Assembly: GCA_964505265.1 (NCBI GenBank)
Contig: CAZDGN010000006.1
Coordinates: 1 to 64,000, forward strand
Source: CAILUF01 sp964505265
GTDB taxonomy: Bacteria; Pseudomonadota; Alphaproteobacteria; Rickettsiales; UBA1997
Length of the DNA stretch: 64,000 nt
Direction of reading: 5' to 3'
Below the pieces are notes generated by a model. It saw nothing but the letters and a program-made list of their open reading frames with translations, did no database searches and had not been told where the DNA came from. Each line of letters begins with the position of its first letter. Position 1 is the stretch's first letter. A program made the position numbers and the translations under genes. Positions 42,013-51,464 of this stretch are shown in pieces.

Positions 42013-42900
42013 TTAATTCAATAAATAATCAGTTAAGTCATTTAATAATTGGGCTTTTTGACCAAATATTTTTAAATGAGATTTTGCCTGCTCCCTTAAA
42101 AGAACCAATTGCTTTTCGCAATTATTAAGACCAATTATATCGACAATGCTGGTATTTTTTTTTGGTTTTTTGTGAGCAATTTCATCAATTTCAGTTTTGC
42201 CAATATCCACTCCCCGATGATCCAAAATATCGTCCTTAATTTGAAATGCCAAGCCCAAATCATTTGCAAAAAATCTAATAGTTTTTCTTTCGCTTGAACT
42301 AGCATTTGCAATAACTCCACCAAGTTCAGATGATGCCATAAACAACTCTCCCGTCTTGAGGCGGTGAATATTGGCAATTAATTCTTTAGAAATAACTTTA
42401 CTAGAATTTTCAATATCAATCATTTGTCCACCCACCATTCCACGGTAGCCAATGGCATTTGATAAAACTTTTATCATCTCAATTTTGATATTATTATCTT
42501 TAATTTCGTTGGTAGAGGCAATAATTTCAAAAGCTAATGTAAGTAATCCATCGCCAGCAAGAATTGCGGTAGCATCGTCAAATTTCTTGTGATTTGATAA
42601 TTTACCTCTTCGATAATCATCATTGTCCATCGCAGGCAAATCATCGTGAATTAATGAATACACGTGAACAAATTCTATAGCACATGCAACATCAAGGCAG
42701 GAAGCAGTTGGATAATCAAAAATATTTGCTACCGCCATCAATAAGAACGGGCGAATCCTCTTGCCTGTAGACAAAGCGGAATATCTCATTGCTTCCATAA
42801 TTTTAGAATCTTCACCATCAATCGACAATAACTCATCCATTCTTTTATTTAGATGGTAGCTTGATGCAAGCATTGCTTCTTTTAAATTTGCGAACTCCAT
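42013..42900 (-). CDS. ispA: Polyprenyl diphosphate synthase, farnesyl-PP synthase type
   Basis: 295 aa. It condenses IPP with allylic diphosphates. The first Asp-rich motif is DDLPAMDNDDYRRG (about 92-105) and the second DDILD in AFQIKDDILDHRGVD; GKRIRPFL is near residue 47. Farnesyl-PP synthase of the short-chain bacterial type is likeliest, feeding undecaprenyl-PP and quinones. It starts 2 bases after uvrA in the same direction. Confidence 0.93.
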   Translation of the reverse strand: MEFANLKEAMLASSYHLNKRMDELLSIDGEDSKIMEAMRYSALSTGKRIRPFLLMAVANIFDYPTASCLDVACAIEFVHVYSLIHDDLPAMDNDDYRRGKLSNHKKFDDATAILAGDGLLTLAFEIIASTNEIKDNNIKIEMIKVLSNAIGYRGMVGGQMIDIENSSKVISKELIANIHRLKTGELFMASSELGGVIANASSSERKTIRFFANDLGLAFQIKDDILDHRGVDIGKTEIDEIAHKKPKKNTSIVDIIGLNNCEKQLVLLREQAKSHLKIFGQKAQLLNDLTDYLLN

Positions 42901-42902
42901 AT

Positions 42903-45827
42903 TTATTTTAATAATTTTGCTAAATATTTTCCAGTAACCGAGTTTTTATCTTTAGCAATTTTCTCTGGCGTGCCTTCGGCAACAATATATCCACCTTTTT
43001 CACCACCACAAGGTCCGATATCAATAATCCAATCTGCGGTTTTTAAAACATCTAAATTATGCTCAATAACTAAAATAGAGTTGCCAGACTCAACCAATTT
43101 ATGCAACACTTTTAACAATTTATTAATATCTTCAAAATGCAATCCAGTTGTTGGCTCATCAAGAATATATAAGGTATCGCCCGTGGCTTTTCTACTTAAC
43201 TCCTTAGCTAATTTTATTCTTTGAGCTTCGCCACCGGATAGAGTTGTGGCACTTTGCCCAATCTTAATATAACCCAAACCCACATCACATAAGGCTTTGA
43301 ATTTATCTTGAATATGGGGCATTTGAGCAAAAAAATTATAAGCATCTTCCGCGGTCATTTCTAAAATATCTGAAATTGATTTATCCTTATATTTTATTTC
43401 TAGAGTTTCGCGGTTATAACGCTTGCCATGACATGTTTCGCACTTAACATAAACATCTGGCAAGAAATGCATCTCTATTTTTATTACCCCATCACCTTGG
43501 CAGGTTTCACACCTTCCGCCCTTAACATTAAAAGAAAATCTGCCAACCTTATATCCCCTAGCTTTTGACTCTGGTAAATTAGCATAAAATTCACGAATAA
43601 AACTAAAAGCTCCAATATAAGTACATGGGTTAGAGCGAGGAGTTCTGCCGATTGGCGATTGGTCAATTTCAATAATTTTATCAATAAAATGATGCCCAAA
43701 CAAACCCTGATAAGGTCCCGGCATAACTCTTGCTTTGTTGACAATTTTGTTTAAGGCTGGATATAAAGTTTTAATAATCAAGCTGGATTTTCCACCACCA
43801 GAAATTCCCGACACTGCAACAAATACTTTTAAAGGCAAATTTAGATCAACATTTTTTAAATTATTTAAAGTTGCCCCTTTTAATTTAATCATTTTTTGAG
43901 CATCGATTTTTCTTCTTTTGGCTGGAATTTCAATGTTTTTTTTGCCACTCAAATATTGACCAGTAATACTATTGTCGTCGGCAACAACATAATCTGGCTT
44001 ACCCTGAGAAATTATTTTTCCACCGTGAATACCAGCACCCGGCCCAACATCGATAAGATACTGAGCCTCTCTCATCATTTCTTCGTCATGCTCAACAACT
44101 ATAACCGAATTACCAAGATCACGTAAATTTTTTAGGGTCTGAATCAATTTATTATTATCAGATTGATGAAGTCCAATAGAGGGTTCGTCAAGAACATATA
44201 AAACCCCCGACAAACCCGAACCTATTTGCGAAGCCAATCTAATACGCTGGGCTTCACCACCAGATAACGTTCCGGCTTCACGATTTATAGTTAAATATTC
44301 TAATCCAACATTTGATAAAAATCCAAGCCTACGCGATATTTCTTTAAGCAATCTTTCAGAAATTTGTTTTTGCATTGGTGTTAGATATTTTGGCAAGTCG
44401 GTAAACCATTCAATAGATTTTTCTACCGACATTGCGGTGACTTCGCCAATATGCTTTCCGGCAATTTTTATTGACAATGCCTGTTCATTGAGTCTATATC
44501 CATTGCAAGAGTCGCATTTTTTATTAGCTTGATATTTCAAAAATTCATCACCCTCATCTTCTGCAACTTTTTCTTCGAGTCGTTTTTTTAAATTATTTAC
44601 TATACCATCAAAAGTCTTTTTTACCTTAACTGACTTAAGTCCATCTTCAATTTTTAATTCAATTTCTTCGCCTCCAGTGCCATAAAAAATTTTATCTTTT
44701 ATTTCTTTAGAAAGCGATTTAAAAGGAACATCGAGGCTAAATTTATAGTGATTTGCCATTGCTGTTAAAATCTGCATATAAAACCTCTCTTGAACACCTT
44801 GCCAGATGGAAATGGCGCCTTGCCTTAAGGATAAATTCTCATCCTCAACCAGCAAATCAACATTAAAATACTTTTCGGTTCCAAGGCCGTCGCATTTTTT
44901 ACAAGCACCAAATGGCGAATTAAAAGAAAATAATCGTGGTTCGATTTCGGCAATTGTAAAGCCCGATTCTGGACATGAAAATTTTTCACTAAATAAAACA
45001 ATATTATCAACTTTTGCCGTTAACAGTTCGTTATTGTCGATATTTTCAGGTTTTTTTGAAGTTTTTTTAGTTTTTTCTTTTACTAAATTTTCTTCTTCAG
45101 GCAAACTTACAATTTCAACATAAATTAGACCGTCGGCAATTTTCAAAGCATTTTCAACCGAATCTGAAACCCGATTTCCAAGGTCTTCAGAGATTACAAT
45201 TCTATCGACAACAATTTCAATATTATGTTTTTTATTCTTATCAAGCTGAGGCAAAACTTCGTTTAAATCGTGAATTTTACCATCGATTTTAATACGCTGA
45301 AAGCCTTGCTTTCTAGCTCCCATCATTTCTTTGCGAAACTCGCCTTTGGTGCCACGAACTATCGGGGCTAAAATATATATTCTAGTTTTTTTGGGAAGTT
45401 GTAAAATTTTATCAACTATTACCGAAGCCGACTGGCTTTGAATGGGTTTGCCAGTAACTGGAGAATATGGCACACCAATTCTAGCAAATAATAATCGATA
45501 ATGATCATATATTTCTGTAACAGTTCCAACGGTTGAGCGCGGATTTCTTGAGGTGGTTTTTTGATCAATAGCAATAGCTGGTGATAGCCCCGTGATTGAC
45601 TCTACATCAGGCTTATCCTGCATATCTAAAAATTGTCTAGCATATGAAGAAAGACTTTCGATAAATCTTCTTTGACCTTCAGCATAAATAGTATCAAACA
45701 CTAAAGAAGATTTTCCTGAACCGCTTAAACCCGTGACTACAATCAATTCATTTTTTGGAATTTCGATATTAACATTTTTCAAATTATGTTCTTTGGCGCC
45801 AACAACTTTAATAAATTTCTCTTCCAT
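42903..45827 (-). CDS. uvrA: Excinuclease ABC subunit A
   Basis: 974 aa, full length. It is the damage sensor of nucleotide-excision repair. It has two ABC modules: Walker A GLSGSGKSS at 33-41 and GISGGGKSS in the second half, signature LSGGEAQRI twice, and Walker B with LYVLDEPSIGLH and LYILDEPTTGLH. The C-terminal zinc module CETCQGDGVIKIE and CETCHGK is intact. The first zinc knuckle reads CPESGF, lacking one Cys, a variant I recall from other alphaproteobacteria. Confidence 0.97.
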   Translation of the reverse strand: MEEKFIKVVGAKEHNLKNVNIEIPKNELIVVTGLSGSGKSSLVFDTIYAEGQRRFIESLSSYARQFLDMQDKPDVESITGLSPAIAIDQKTTSRNPRSTVGTVTEIYDHYRLLFARIGVPYSPVTGKPIQSQSASVIVDKILQLPKKTRIYILAPIVRGTKGEFRKEMMGARKQGFQRIKIDGKIHDLNEVLPQLDKNKKHNIEIVVDRIVISEDLGNRVSDSVENALKIADGLIYVEIVSLPEEENLVKEKTKKTSKKPENIDNNELLTAKVDNIVLFSEKFSCPESGFTIAEIEPRLFSFNSPFGACKKCDGLGTEKYFNVDLLVEDENLSLRQGAISIWQGVQERFYMQILTAMANHYKFSLDVPFKSLSKEIKDKIFYGTGGEEIELKIEDGLKSVKVKKTFDGIVNNLKKRLEEKVAEDEGDEFLKYQANKKCDSCNGYRLNEQALSIKIAGKHIGEVTAMSVEKSIEWFTDLPKYLTPMQKQISERLLKEISRRLGFLSNVGLEYLTINREAGTLSGGEAQRIRLASQIGSGLSGVLYVLDEPSIGLHQSDNNKLIQTLKNLRDLGNSVIVVEHDEEMMREAQYLIDVGPGAGIHGGKIISQGKPDYVVADDNSITGQYLSGKKNIEIPAKRRKIDAQKMIKLKGATLNNLKNVDLNLPLKVFVAVSGISGGGKSSLIIKTLYPALNKIVNKARVMPGPYQGLFGHHFIDKIIEIDQSPIGRTPRSNPCTYIGAFSFIREFYANLPESKARGYKVGRFSFNVKGGRCETCQGDGVIKIEMHFLPDVYVKCETCHGKRYNRETLEIKYKDKSISDILEMTAEDAYNFFAQMPHIQDKFKALCDVGLGYIKIGQSATTLSGGEAQRIKLAKELSRKATGDTLYILDEPTTGLHFEDINKLLKVLHKLVESGNSILVIEHNLDVLKTADWIIDIGPCGGEKGGYIVAEGTPEKIAKDKNSVTGKYLAKLLK

Positions 45828-45921
45828 TTTTTAAGATTTTTTAATTTTAATTTAAGGGATATATTTTTATAAATTATATTAATAACATATAGCAAAAAAA
45901 TATGCTATTAATTTTTTAGAT

Positions 45922-46542
45922 TTATAAAGTTAAAATTAGTTTCTCTCGATAAAATTCATATTTGTAAAATCGCTTTAAAAAACTCATACCAAGCAACGGA
46001 ACCGACAAATCTGATTCAGTAATTGAAGCCTCAACATTATAAAATTTAACCCCCGAAACATCAATTTCATCAATATTTACACTTGCCCCCCGCACTTTAC
46101 CATTGGCTGTTTTAAATATTTTATCATAATATAAATTTCTAAAATCTATGCCGATTTCTTCGGCAATTTTTTTATCAATTACGGTTTCGCTTGCTCCGGT
46201 ATCAATCATAAAACGAATATTTTTATTATTTAATTTTAAATCAATATAAAAATGACTATCAGCTGAAATAGCAATAATAATTTGTTCGTGATTTTTTATT
46301 ATTGCTTTTGACGGAAATATTTCTGAAGATACACGATTTTTGACATCGCCAAATTCATATCGAAAACTATATAAAATTATTGCAAATAATATTATAACCG
46401 TCCAAATTAAAATATATTTTAAAACTATTTTACCAGGCATTTCTTTACGAGAAAAACCCATTGCAATTAAGGCAATAACAATGATAATATAAATAACATT
46501 AGCTATTTGCGATCCAGAAAAATCATTATAACTATTTAGCAT
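45922..46542 (-). CDS. Retropepsin-like aspartic protease, membrane-anchored
   Basis: 206 aa. Two N-terminal hydrophobic helices (about 14-30 and 43-59) precede a retropepsin domain with the catalytic FMIDTGASETVI (DTGAS at 114-118) and the later LLGMSFLKRF. This is the clan AA single-lobed protease family common in alphaproteobacteria and present in Rickettsia. It overlaps the end of hisC by seven bases, so it is read through from it. Confidence 0.85.
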   Translation of the reverse strand: MLNSYNDFSGSQIANVIYIIIVIALIAMGFSRKEMPGKIVLKYILIWTVIILFAIILYSFRYEFGDVKNRVSSEIFPSKAIIKNHEQIIIAISADSHFYIDLKLNNKNIRFMIDTGASETVIDKKIAEEIGIDFRNLYYDKIFKTANGKVRGASVNIDEIDVSGVKFYNVEASITESDLSVPLLGMSFLKRFYKYEFYREKLILTL

Positions 46543-47624
46543 TTTAATAATTTTTTTAAATTTTCTAAAACTATGGAATTTTCTTCATCATTCCCGATAC
46601 TTAATCTTAAGAAAGATGGTAATCCATAGCCAGCAACTTCTCTTAAAATAATACCTTGTGACAATAAATCTTGGTTAATTTTTTGTGAATTCTGGGCCGA
46701 AAAAAAATCTATTAATATAAAGTTTGCTATTGATGGATAAGCCTCCAAATTGGCAATTTGTTTAAATTCGTCGCTAAAAATTTTAAGCCATTTAGAATTA
46801 TGCTGTTTTGAAGCTAAAGTAAAATCATCATCATCTAAAGCATTTAAAGCTGCGATTTGAGCTGGTCCAGAAACATTAAAAGGTCCACGAACTTTATTTA
46901 AAACCTTAGCAATTTCAAGTGATGAATAGCTCCAGCCAATTCTTAATGATGCCAAACCATATATTTTAGAAAATGTTCTTGTCAAAACCACATTTGGAAA
47001 TTTATCAACTATTTCAAAACCATTATAAAAATCCGAAACATCAACATATTCTTCATAAGCATGATCTAAAACCAATAAAATATTAGATGGAATTTTGGTA
47101 ATCAATTCTAAAATTTCAGTTTTATTTAAATATGAACCCGTTGGATTATTTGGATTTGCTAAAAAAATAATTTTAGTTTTTTTGGTAATAGCATTTAAAA
47201 TATTGTTAATATTGGTTTTTAAGTTTTTTTCCAAAACCTTTATTGCTCTAGCTCCAACCCTTTGTGCGGAAATTGGATACATTAAAAAACCATGTTCAGT
47301 ATAAATAATTTCATCATCAACCGAGGCAAAAGCCGAAGCAATAAGAGCTAAAATCTCGTCTGAGCCAGCTCCGCAAACAATTTTATTAGCATCAATTTGA
47401 TTTTTATGTGCTAATTTTTCTCGCAAATTTGCACATGATCCATCTGCATATCTAAACACATCTTTTGCATGTTCAATATATTTTATTAAGGCTTTAGGAC
47501 TTGCTCCAAGAGCATTTTCGTTGGATGATAATTTAATGATGTTTTTATTTTTTGATTTTACTTGAGACTTACCCGGAACATAATTATTGATATCAAGTAA
47601 GTATTTATGAGGCTTTGGATACAT
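46536..47624 (-). CDS. hisC: Histidinol-phosphate aminotransferase
   Basis: 362 aa. A fold-type I PLP enzyme. It has SSNENALGASPKA near the N-terminus, LANPNNPTG, the PLP-Lys segment TRTFSKIYGLASLRIGW and FLRLSIGNDEEN near the C-terminus. HisC converts imidazole acetol-phosphate to histidinol-phosphate and often doubles as an aromatic aminotransferase. hisH is 6.6 kb away, but no other his genes are in the window. It lies two bases downstream of hemE. Confidence 0.9.
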   Translation of the reverse strand: MYPKPHKYLLDINNYVPGKSQVKSKNKNIIKLSSNENALGASPKALIKYIEHAKDVFRYADGSCANLREKLAHKNQIDANKIVCGAGSDEILALIASAFASVDDEIIYTEHGFLMYPISAQRVGARAIKVLEKNLKTNINNILNAITKKTKIIFLANPNNPTGSYLNKTEILELITKIPSNILLVLDHAYEEYVDVSDFYNGFEIVDKFPNVVLTRTFSKIYGLASLRIGWSYSSLEIAKVLNKVRGPFNVSGPAQIAALNALDDDDFTLASKQHNSKWLKIFSDEFKQIANLEAYPSIANFILIDFFSAQNSQKINQDLLSQGIILREVAGYGLPSFLRLSIGNDEENSIVLENLKKLLKC

Positions 47625-47625
47625 A

Positions 47626-48657
47626 TTAATTGCGAATTAATTTTAATAAAAATTCAACATTTTCAATTGGAGTTTGCGGTAAAATTCCATGACCTAAGTT
47701 AAAGATAAAAGGTTTATTTTCAAAGGTTTTAAGGATTTTTCTTACTTCATTTTCGATGATTTTTTTATCACCAAAGGCCAAGATAAAATTATCAAGATTT
47801 CCTTGAATTATTCTATTATTTTTTTCGTAAATATTTTCTATTGCCCAATTTAAATCAAGATTTTGATCAATTGCCAAGCCATCGCTATTAACCTTTTTTG
47901 CAAAAACCTCATAACCGTTTCCAATTGCTTTTGGAAAATAAATTACAGGAATTTCAGGATGATTTAATTTTAGATAATTAACAATTTCAATTGCTGGATT
48001 TATTACCCATTTTTCTAGGAGAGTTGGTGGTAAAATTCCTGCCCATGAATCAAAGATTTTAACAATATTTGCTCCAGCTTTAATTTGTGAAGTTAAATAT
48101 ATTTTTAAACTTTCGGTTAAAATTTTTATAAGATTACCAAAATCTTCTTCGTTTTTTAAAGATATTTGACGGATTTTTTCAAAATTTTTCGAGCCTCCAC
48201 CTTCAAGCATATAACAAGCTAAAGTCCAAGGAGCTCCACAAAAACCGATTAAATCAATAGCTTTATCTAATTTTGATCTAGTGAGGTTTATAGCTTCGTA
48301 AACTGGATTTAAATTTTTATTAATATCTTGAGTATTTAATTTTAAAAGATCGCTTTCTAGATTAAAATTAGCCAATTTTGGACCATGATTTTTAACAAAA
48401 TCAACTTTAAGTCCTAAAGCATCTGGAATTACTAAAATATCAGAGAAAATAATTGCTGAATCAAAATTAAATCTGCGAATTGGTTGTAAAGTTACTTCAC
48501 AAGCTAATTGGGGATTATAACATAAATCTAAAAAATTGTTAATTTTAGAGCGGACTTCTAAATATTCTGGTAAATATCTACCAGCTTGCCTCATTATCCA
48601 AATTGGTGGTTTAGAACATGATTTTTTATCTTTTAAAATATTAAATAATTTATTCAT
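47626..48657 (-). CDS. hemE: Uroporphyrinogen decarboxylase
   Basis: 343 aa. It converts uroporphyrinogen III to coproporphyrinogen III in haem synthesis. The invariant N-terminal PPIWIMRQAGRYLPEY and the central GFCGAPWTLACYMLEGGGS are diagnostic, and DSWAGILPP and NLGHGILPQTP follow. It borders the DnaA-box-rich region at 48658-48930, and hemE is the origin-flanking gene in several alphaproteobacteria. Confidence 0.97.
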   Translation of the reverse strand: MNKLFNILKDKKSCSKPPIWIMRQAGRYLPEYLEVRSKINNFLDLCYNPQLACEVTLQPIRRFNFDSAIIFSDILVIPDALGLKVDFVKNHGPKLANFNLESDLLKLNTQDINKNLNPVYEAINLTRSKLDKAIDLIGFCGAPWTLACYMLEGGGSKNFEKIRQISLKNEEDFGNLIKILTESLKIYLTSQIKAGANIVKIFDSWAGILPPTLLEKWVINPAIEIVNYLKLNHPEIPVIYFPKAIGNGYEVFAKKVNSDGLAIDQNLDLNWAIENIYEKNNRIIQGNLDNFILAFGDKKIIENEVRKILKTFENKPFIFNLGHGILPQTPIENVEFLLKLIRN

Positions 48658-48707
48658 TATATTTAGATGTAATTAATAGGTGATGTTAATATTTTAATAA
48701 ACATTTA

Positions 48708-48723
48708 TTAACAAGTTATTAAC
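48708..48723 (+). promoter_or_regulatory. CtrA-type site TTAA-N7-TTAAC, left
   Basis: TTAA, CAAGTTA, TTAAC: an exact match to the alphaproteobacterial CtrA full site. It overlaps two DnaA-like 9-mers (48705-48713, 48716-48724), so CtrA and DnaA could compete, as at the Caulobacter origin. The match could also arise from the repeat itself. Confidence 0.5.
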
Positions 48724-48890
48724 AATTTTACCAACATTAAAATTATTGTAAATAATGCATTTAATAAAGTTATTAACAATTTTAAAATGGTTAAAAAAAG
48801 GTTATTAACATTAATAAATTTGTTGATAAAATGTTAATATTGTTAATAAGTTTTTCTTTAAAAAAAATATGTTTAATAAGTTCACTTTTA

Positions 48891-48906
48891 TTAACAAGTT
48901 ATTAAC
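48891..48906 (+). promoter_or_regulatory. CtrA-type site TTAA-N7-TTAAC, right
   Basis: The same 16 bases as the left site (TTAA, CAAGTTA, TTAAC), overlapping the 9-mers at 48888 and 48899. It lies 25 bases before the bolA start and so could also regulate bolA. Confidence 0.5.
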
Positions 48907-48930
48907 ATTTTATCAACATAGTTATTAACA

Positions 48931-49188
48931 ATGGAAAAAATAATATTTAAAAAACTACAAGAAGCCTTTGAACCAGAGTTATTGAAGGTTGTTAATAATT
49001 CTCATCTTCATAGCGGACATTTCGCCGTTGAAAATCCTAAGCATCATAATCAAACACATTTTTTAGTTAAGATTTCTGCAAAATCTTTTGCCAATAAATC
49101 AAAAATTTCAATTCATCGCGAAATAAATAATTTACTCAAAGATGAATTTAAAAACGGTCTTCATGCTCTTGAAATCAAAATAATATGA
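48931..49188 (+). CDS. bolA: BolA family protein
   Basis: 85 aa, normal family length. The helix-turn SHLHSGHFAVENPKHHNQTH and the following FLVKISAKSF match the BolA fold with the conserved His. BolA proteins pair with monothiol glutaredoxins in iron-sulphur homeostasis. The start lies directly after the last origin 9-mer and it overlaps the lipoprotein gene by four bases. Confidence 0.88.
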   Translation: MEKIIFKKLQEAFEPELLKVVNNSHLHSGHFAVENPKHHNQTHFLVKISAKSFANKSKISIHREINNLLKDEFKNGLHALEIKII

Positions 49189-50144
49189 ATAAAAAAAATA
49201 AATTATTTCTTTTTTTGTTGTTTTTAACTTCGTCATGTTCAAGTTTACAGAAACAAAATCCAATCATCGAAGAAGCCCCGAAAAAAAATAATGTTTATTT
49301 TAAAATTAAACCAAAGAAATTATTGGATTTAAAAGATGGGGTAAAGCCTGCAATTTTGCAAATAAAATGGTGTAATTTAAATTCAGGAAAATGTCAAGGC
49401 GGTTTTACTAGTTATCATTGTAGTTTTGATGATGATAAAAGCTTATGCGGTGATCTCGAAAAAGAATTTAAAGAAGCTAAAATTATGAAAGAATATGAAA
49501 GTTTTGATTATACAAAACTTTTTTTAAAAAGCGGAATATGGTACATAGATAGTATTCAAGAAATTTCAAATAATAAATTCGATAAAAAAATATCTAAAAT
49601 AAAAAATCCTAACGACAATTTATATTTTAATAATCAAAAATTTTTGACAAACCCAACTTTAGATTTAAAAAAAGATAATCAATTTGCAAGGATGGTTGAT
49701 TTAATTGGTTTTGGAAGTATAGTTTTTGCAGAAAATATTAAGCCTTCCACCTCTGAACAGTTCATAGTAGAGGGATTTTTTTTGATTAATGGGGTGTTTT
49801 TTATGTCAGTTGGTCGATCGATAAATTATATCAGCACAAAAGATTTTGGTTTTATTAATAATTTTACAACCGCTCTAAATAAGGATACAAATAAAAATAT
49901 GGATAGGTTTCTAAGTTTTGAGGTCAAGGAAAATCAAGTTATAAATTTAGGAGATATTGAAATACTTATAAGAATTCGTGGTGGCAAAGGAGAAAAAAGA
50001 AGAGAGGGTTTGGTTGATTTAGAATTTAAAAATGATTTAGAAAAAATTTTAAAAAATGATGTAGATTTGAAAAAAATCAAAATCATTTACCAAGAGCCTA
50101 AAACTGGTAATTTGATAGGTAAATTTGGTGGTGGATATTTTTAA
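49185..50144 (+). CDS. Lipoprotein, hypothetical
   Basis: 319 aa. A lipoprotein signal peptide (KLFLFLLFLTSSC, lipobox Cys at about 18) is followed by a Lys/Asn-rich mature region. The rest is mixed alpha/beta with a Gly/Arg-rich stretch (IRIRGGKGEKRREG) near residue 270 and an end FGGGYF. I recognise no family. It is translationally coupled to bolA (ATGA overlap). Two Cys pairs in residues 60-90 may form disulphides, consistent with a periplasmic location. Confidence 0.7.
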   Translation: MNKKNKLFLFLLFLTSSCSSLQKQNPIIEEAPKKNNVYFKIKPKKLLDLKDGVKPAILQIKWCNLNSGKCQGGFTSYHCSFDDDKSLCGDLEKEFKEAKIMKEYESFDYTKLFLKSGIWYIDSIQEISNNKFDKKISKIKNPNDNLYFNNQKFLTNPTLDLKKDNQFARMVDLIGFGSIVFAENIKPSTSEQFIVEGFFLINGVFFMSVGRSINYISTKDFGFINNFTTALNKDTNKNMDRFLSFEVKENQVINLGDIEILIRIRGGKGEKRREGLVDLEFKNDLEKILKNDVDLKKIKIIYQEPKTGNLIGKFGGGYF

Positions 50145-50147
50145 AAT

Positions 50148-51449
50148 CTACTTTTTATTCTTGGAATCAAGTAAAGAAATTTCTTTTTTCCTTTCTCTTT
50201 CTTCAATTTCTCTGTCAGTTAAATAATCAGTTTTAACATGTTTAGAGTTCTTCAAAGCATCCTTATTAATCGATATTGATTTAATATTTTTTTGTGAGGG
50301 AATTTCAAACATTGAATCAAGTAAAATATTTTCAACTATGGCTCGAAGACCTCTGGCTCCAGTTTTTCGCTCAATAGCATTTTTGGCAATTTCATCAAGA
50401 GCATCATCTTCAAAATTTAATTCAACTCTATCCAAGTTAAATAATTTTTGATATTGTTTTACAATAGAATTTTTCGGTTCAACTAAAATTTGTTTTAAAT
50501 CTTCTTTGGTTAAGCCGTCAAGAGGTGAGATGATTGGGAGTCTACCGACAATTTCAGGAATCAAACCAAACTTAATCAAATCATCGGGTTCAACATTGCG
50601 AAAAATGTCTTTTCTTGCATAATCTTCCTTTTCTCTAACATCGGCACCAAAGCCAATTGAAGAGCCGGCTCCTCTTTTAGAAATAATTTTTTCTAAGCCT
50701 GAAAAAGCTCCAGCACAAATAAATAAGATGTTTTTAGTATCAATTTGTACATATTCTTGTTGGGCTGATTTTCTACCTGGTTGGGTCGGAACTGAAGCAA
50801 CGGTTCCTTCAATAATTTTTAATAAACCTTGTTGAACACCTTCTCCTGAAATATCTCGACGAGAATTATCTTCAACTTTTCTGGCGATTTTATCAATTTC
50901 ATCAATATAAACTATACCTCTTTGAGTTTTTTCGATGTCATAATTTGCAGATTGTAAAAGCCTAGAGATGATATTTTCAACATCGTCACCGACATATCCA
51001 GCCTCGGTTAATGAAGTGGCATCGGCCATAGTAAAAGGAACATCTAAAATTCTGGCAAGAGTTTGAGCAAGAAGAGTTTTACCACATCCAGTTGGTCCAA
51101 TCATTAGAATATTTGATTTAGCAATTTCTACCCCGTCGGAACCCAAGAAAGTATTATCTATTCTTTTATAGTGATTGTATACAGCAACCGCAAGAACCTT
51201 TTTAGCATAATCTTGACCGACAACATAATCATTTAAAATTTTAATTATTTCTTTTGGGGTGGGTTTTTCACCAGTATTTTTATGAAGTGGTGAGCGCTTA
51301 TTTTCTTGCTTTAAAATATCCATGCCAAGCTCAATGCATTCGTTGCAAATAAAGGCTGTAGGACCTGCAATTAGTTTTTTTACCTCATGTTGAGATTTGC
51401 CACAAAAAGAGCAGTGCAAATCTTTTTCGTCGTCATGTTTTTTAACCAT
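50148..51449 (-). CDS. clpX: ATP-dependent protease ATP-binding subunit ClpX
   Basis: 433 aa. An N-terminal zinc-binding domain (C13, C16, C35, C38; CSFCGKS, ICNECI) is followed by the AAA+ module. Walker A is GPTGCGKT at 118-125, and Walker B is in RGIVYIDEIDKIARK. The pore loop GYVGDDV and the ClpP-binding tripeptide region ISKRGAGSSIGFGA are visible. It unfolds substrates for ClpP, encoded 15 bases upstream. In alphaproteobacteria ClpXP degrades CtrA. Confidence 0.97.
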   Translation of the reverse strand: MVKKHDDEKDLHCSFCGKSQHEVKKLIAGPTAFICNECIELGMDILKQENKRSPLHKNTGEKPTPKEIIKILNDYVVGQDYAKKVLAVAVYNHYKRIDNTFLGSDGVEIAKSNILMIGPTGCGKTLLAQTLARILDVPFTMADATSLTEAGYVGDDVENIISRLLQSANYDIEKTQRGIVYIDEIDKIARKVEDNSRRDISGEGVQQGLLKIIEGTVASVPTQPGRKSAQQEYVQIDTKNILFICAGAFSGLEKIISKRGAGSSIGFGADVREKEDYARKDIFRNVEPDDLIKFGLIPEIVGRLPIISPLDGLTKEDLKQILVEPKNSIVKQYQKLFNLDRVELNFEDDALDEIAKNAIERKTGARGLRAIVENILLDSMFEIPSQKNIKSISINKDALKNSKHVKTDYLTDREIEERERKKEISLLDSKNKK

Positions 51450-51464
51450 TTTATATAAATTAAA

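Larger units (their letters stand above)
48658..48930. other. Candidate chromosomal replication origin (oriC) beside hemE
   Basis: 273 bases without a gene. TTATTAACA occurs seven times (starts 48705, 48716, 48770, 48802, 48888, 48899, 48922). TTATCAACA, one base from the DnaA-box consensus, occurs at 48910-48918, and its complement TGTTGATAA at 48821-48829. Two exact CtrA-type sites overlap the boxes. The whole region is extremely AT-rich, as a DNA-unwinding element should be. Its place between hemE and a divergent gene matches the known Caulobacter and Rickettsia origin neighbourhood. Lack of dnaA or parAB nearby keeps this below certainty. Confidence 0.75.

Noticed and set aside
42903..45827. 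Damaged UvrA zinc finger (CPESGF lacks a Cys)
   Set aside because: I recall the same CPxSGF form in other alphaproteobacterial UvrA proteins, so it is not treated as a defect.
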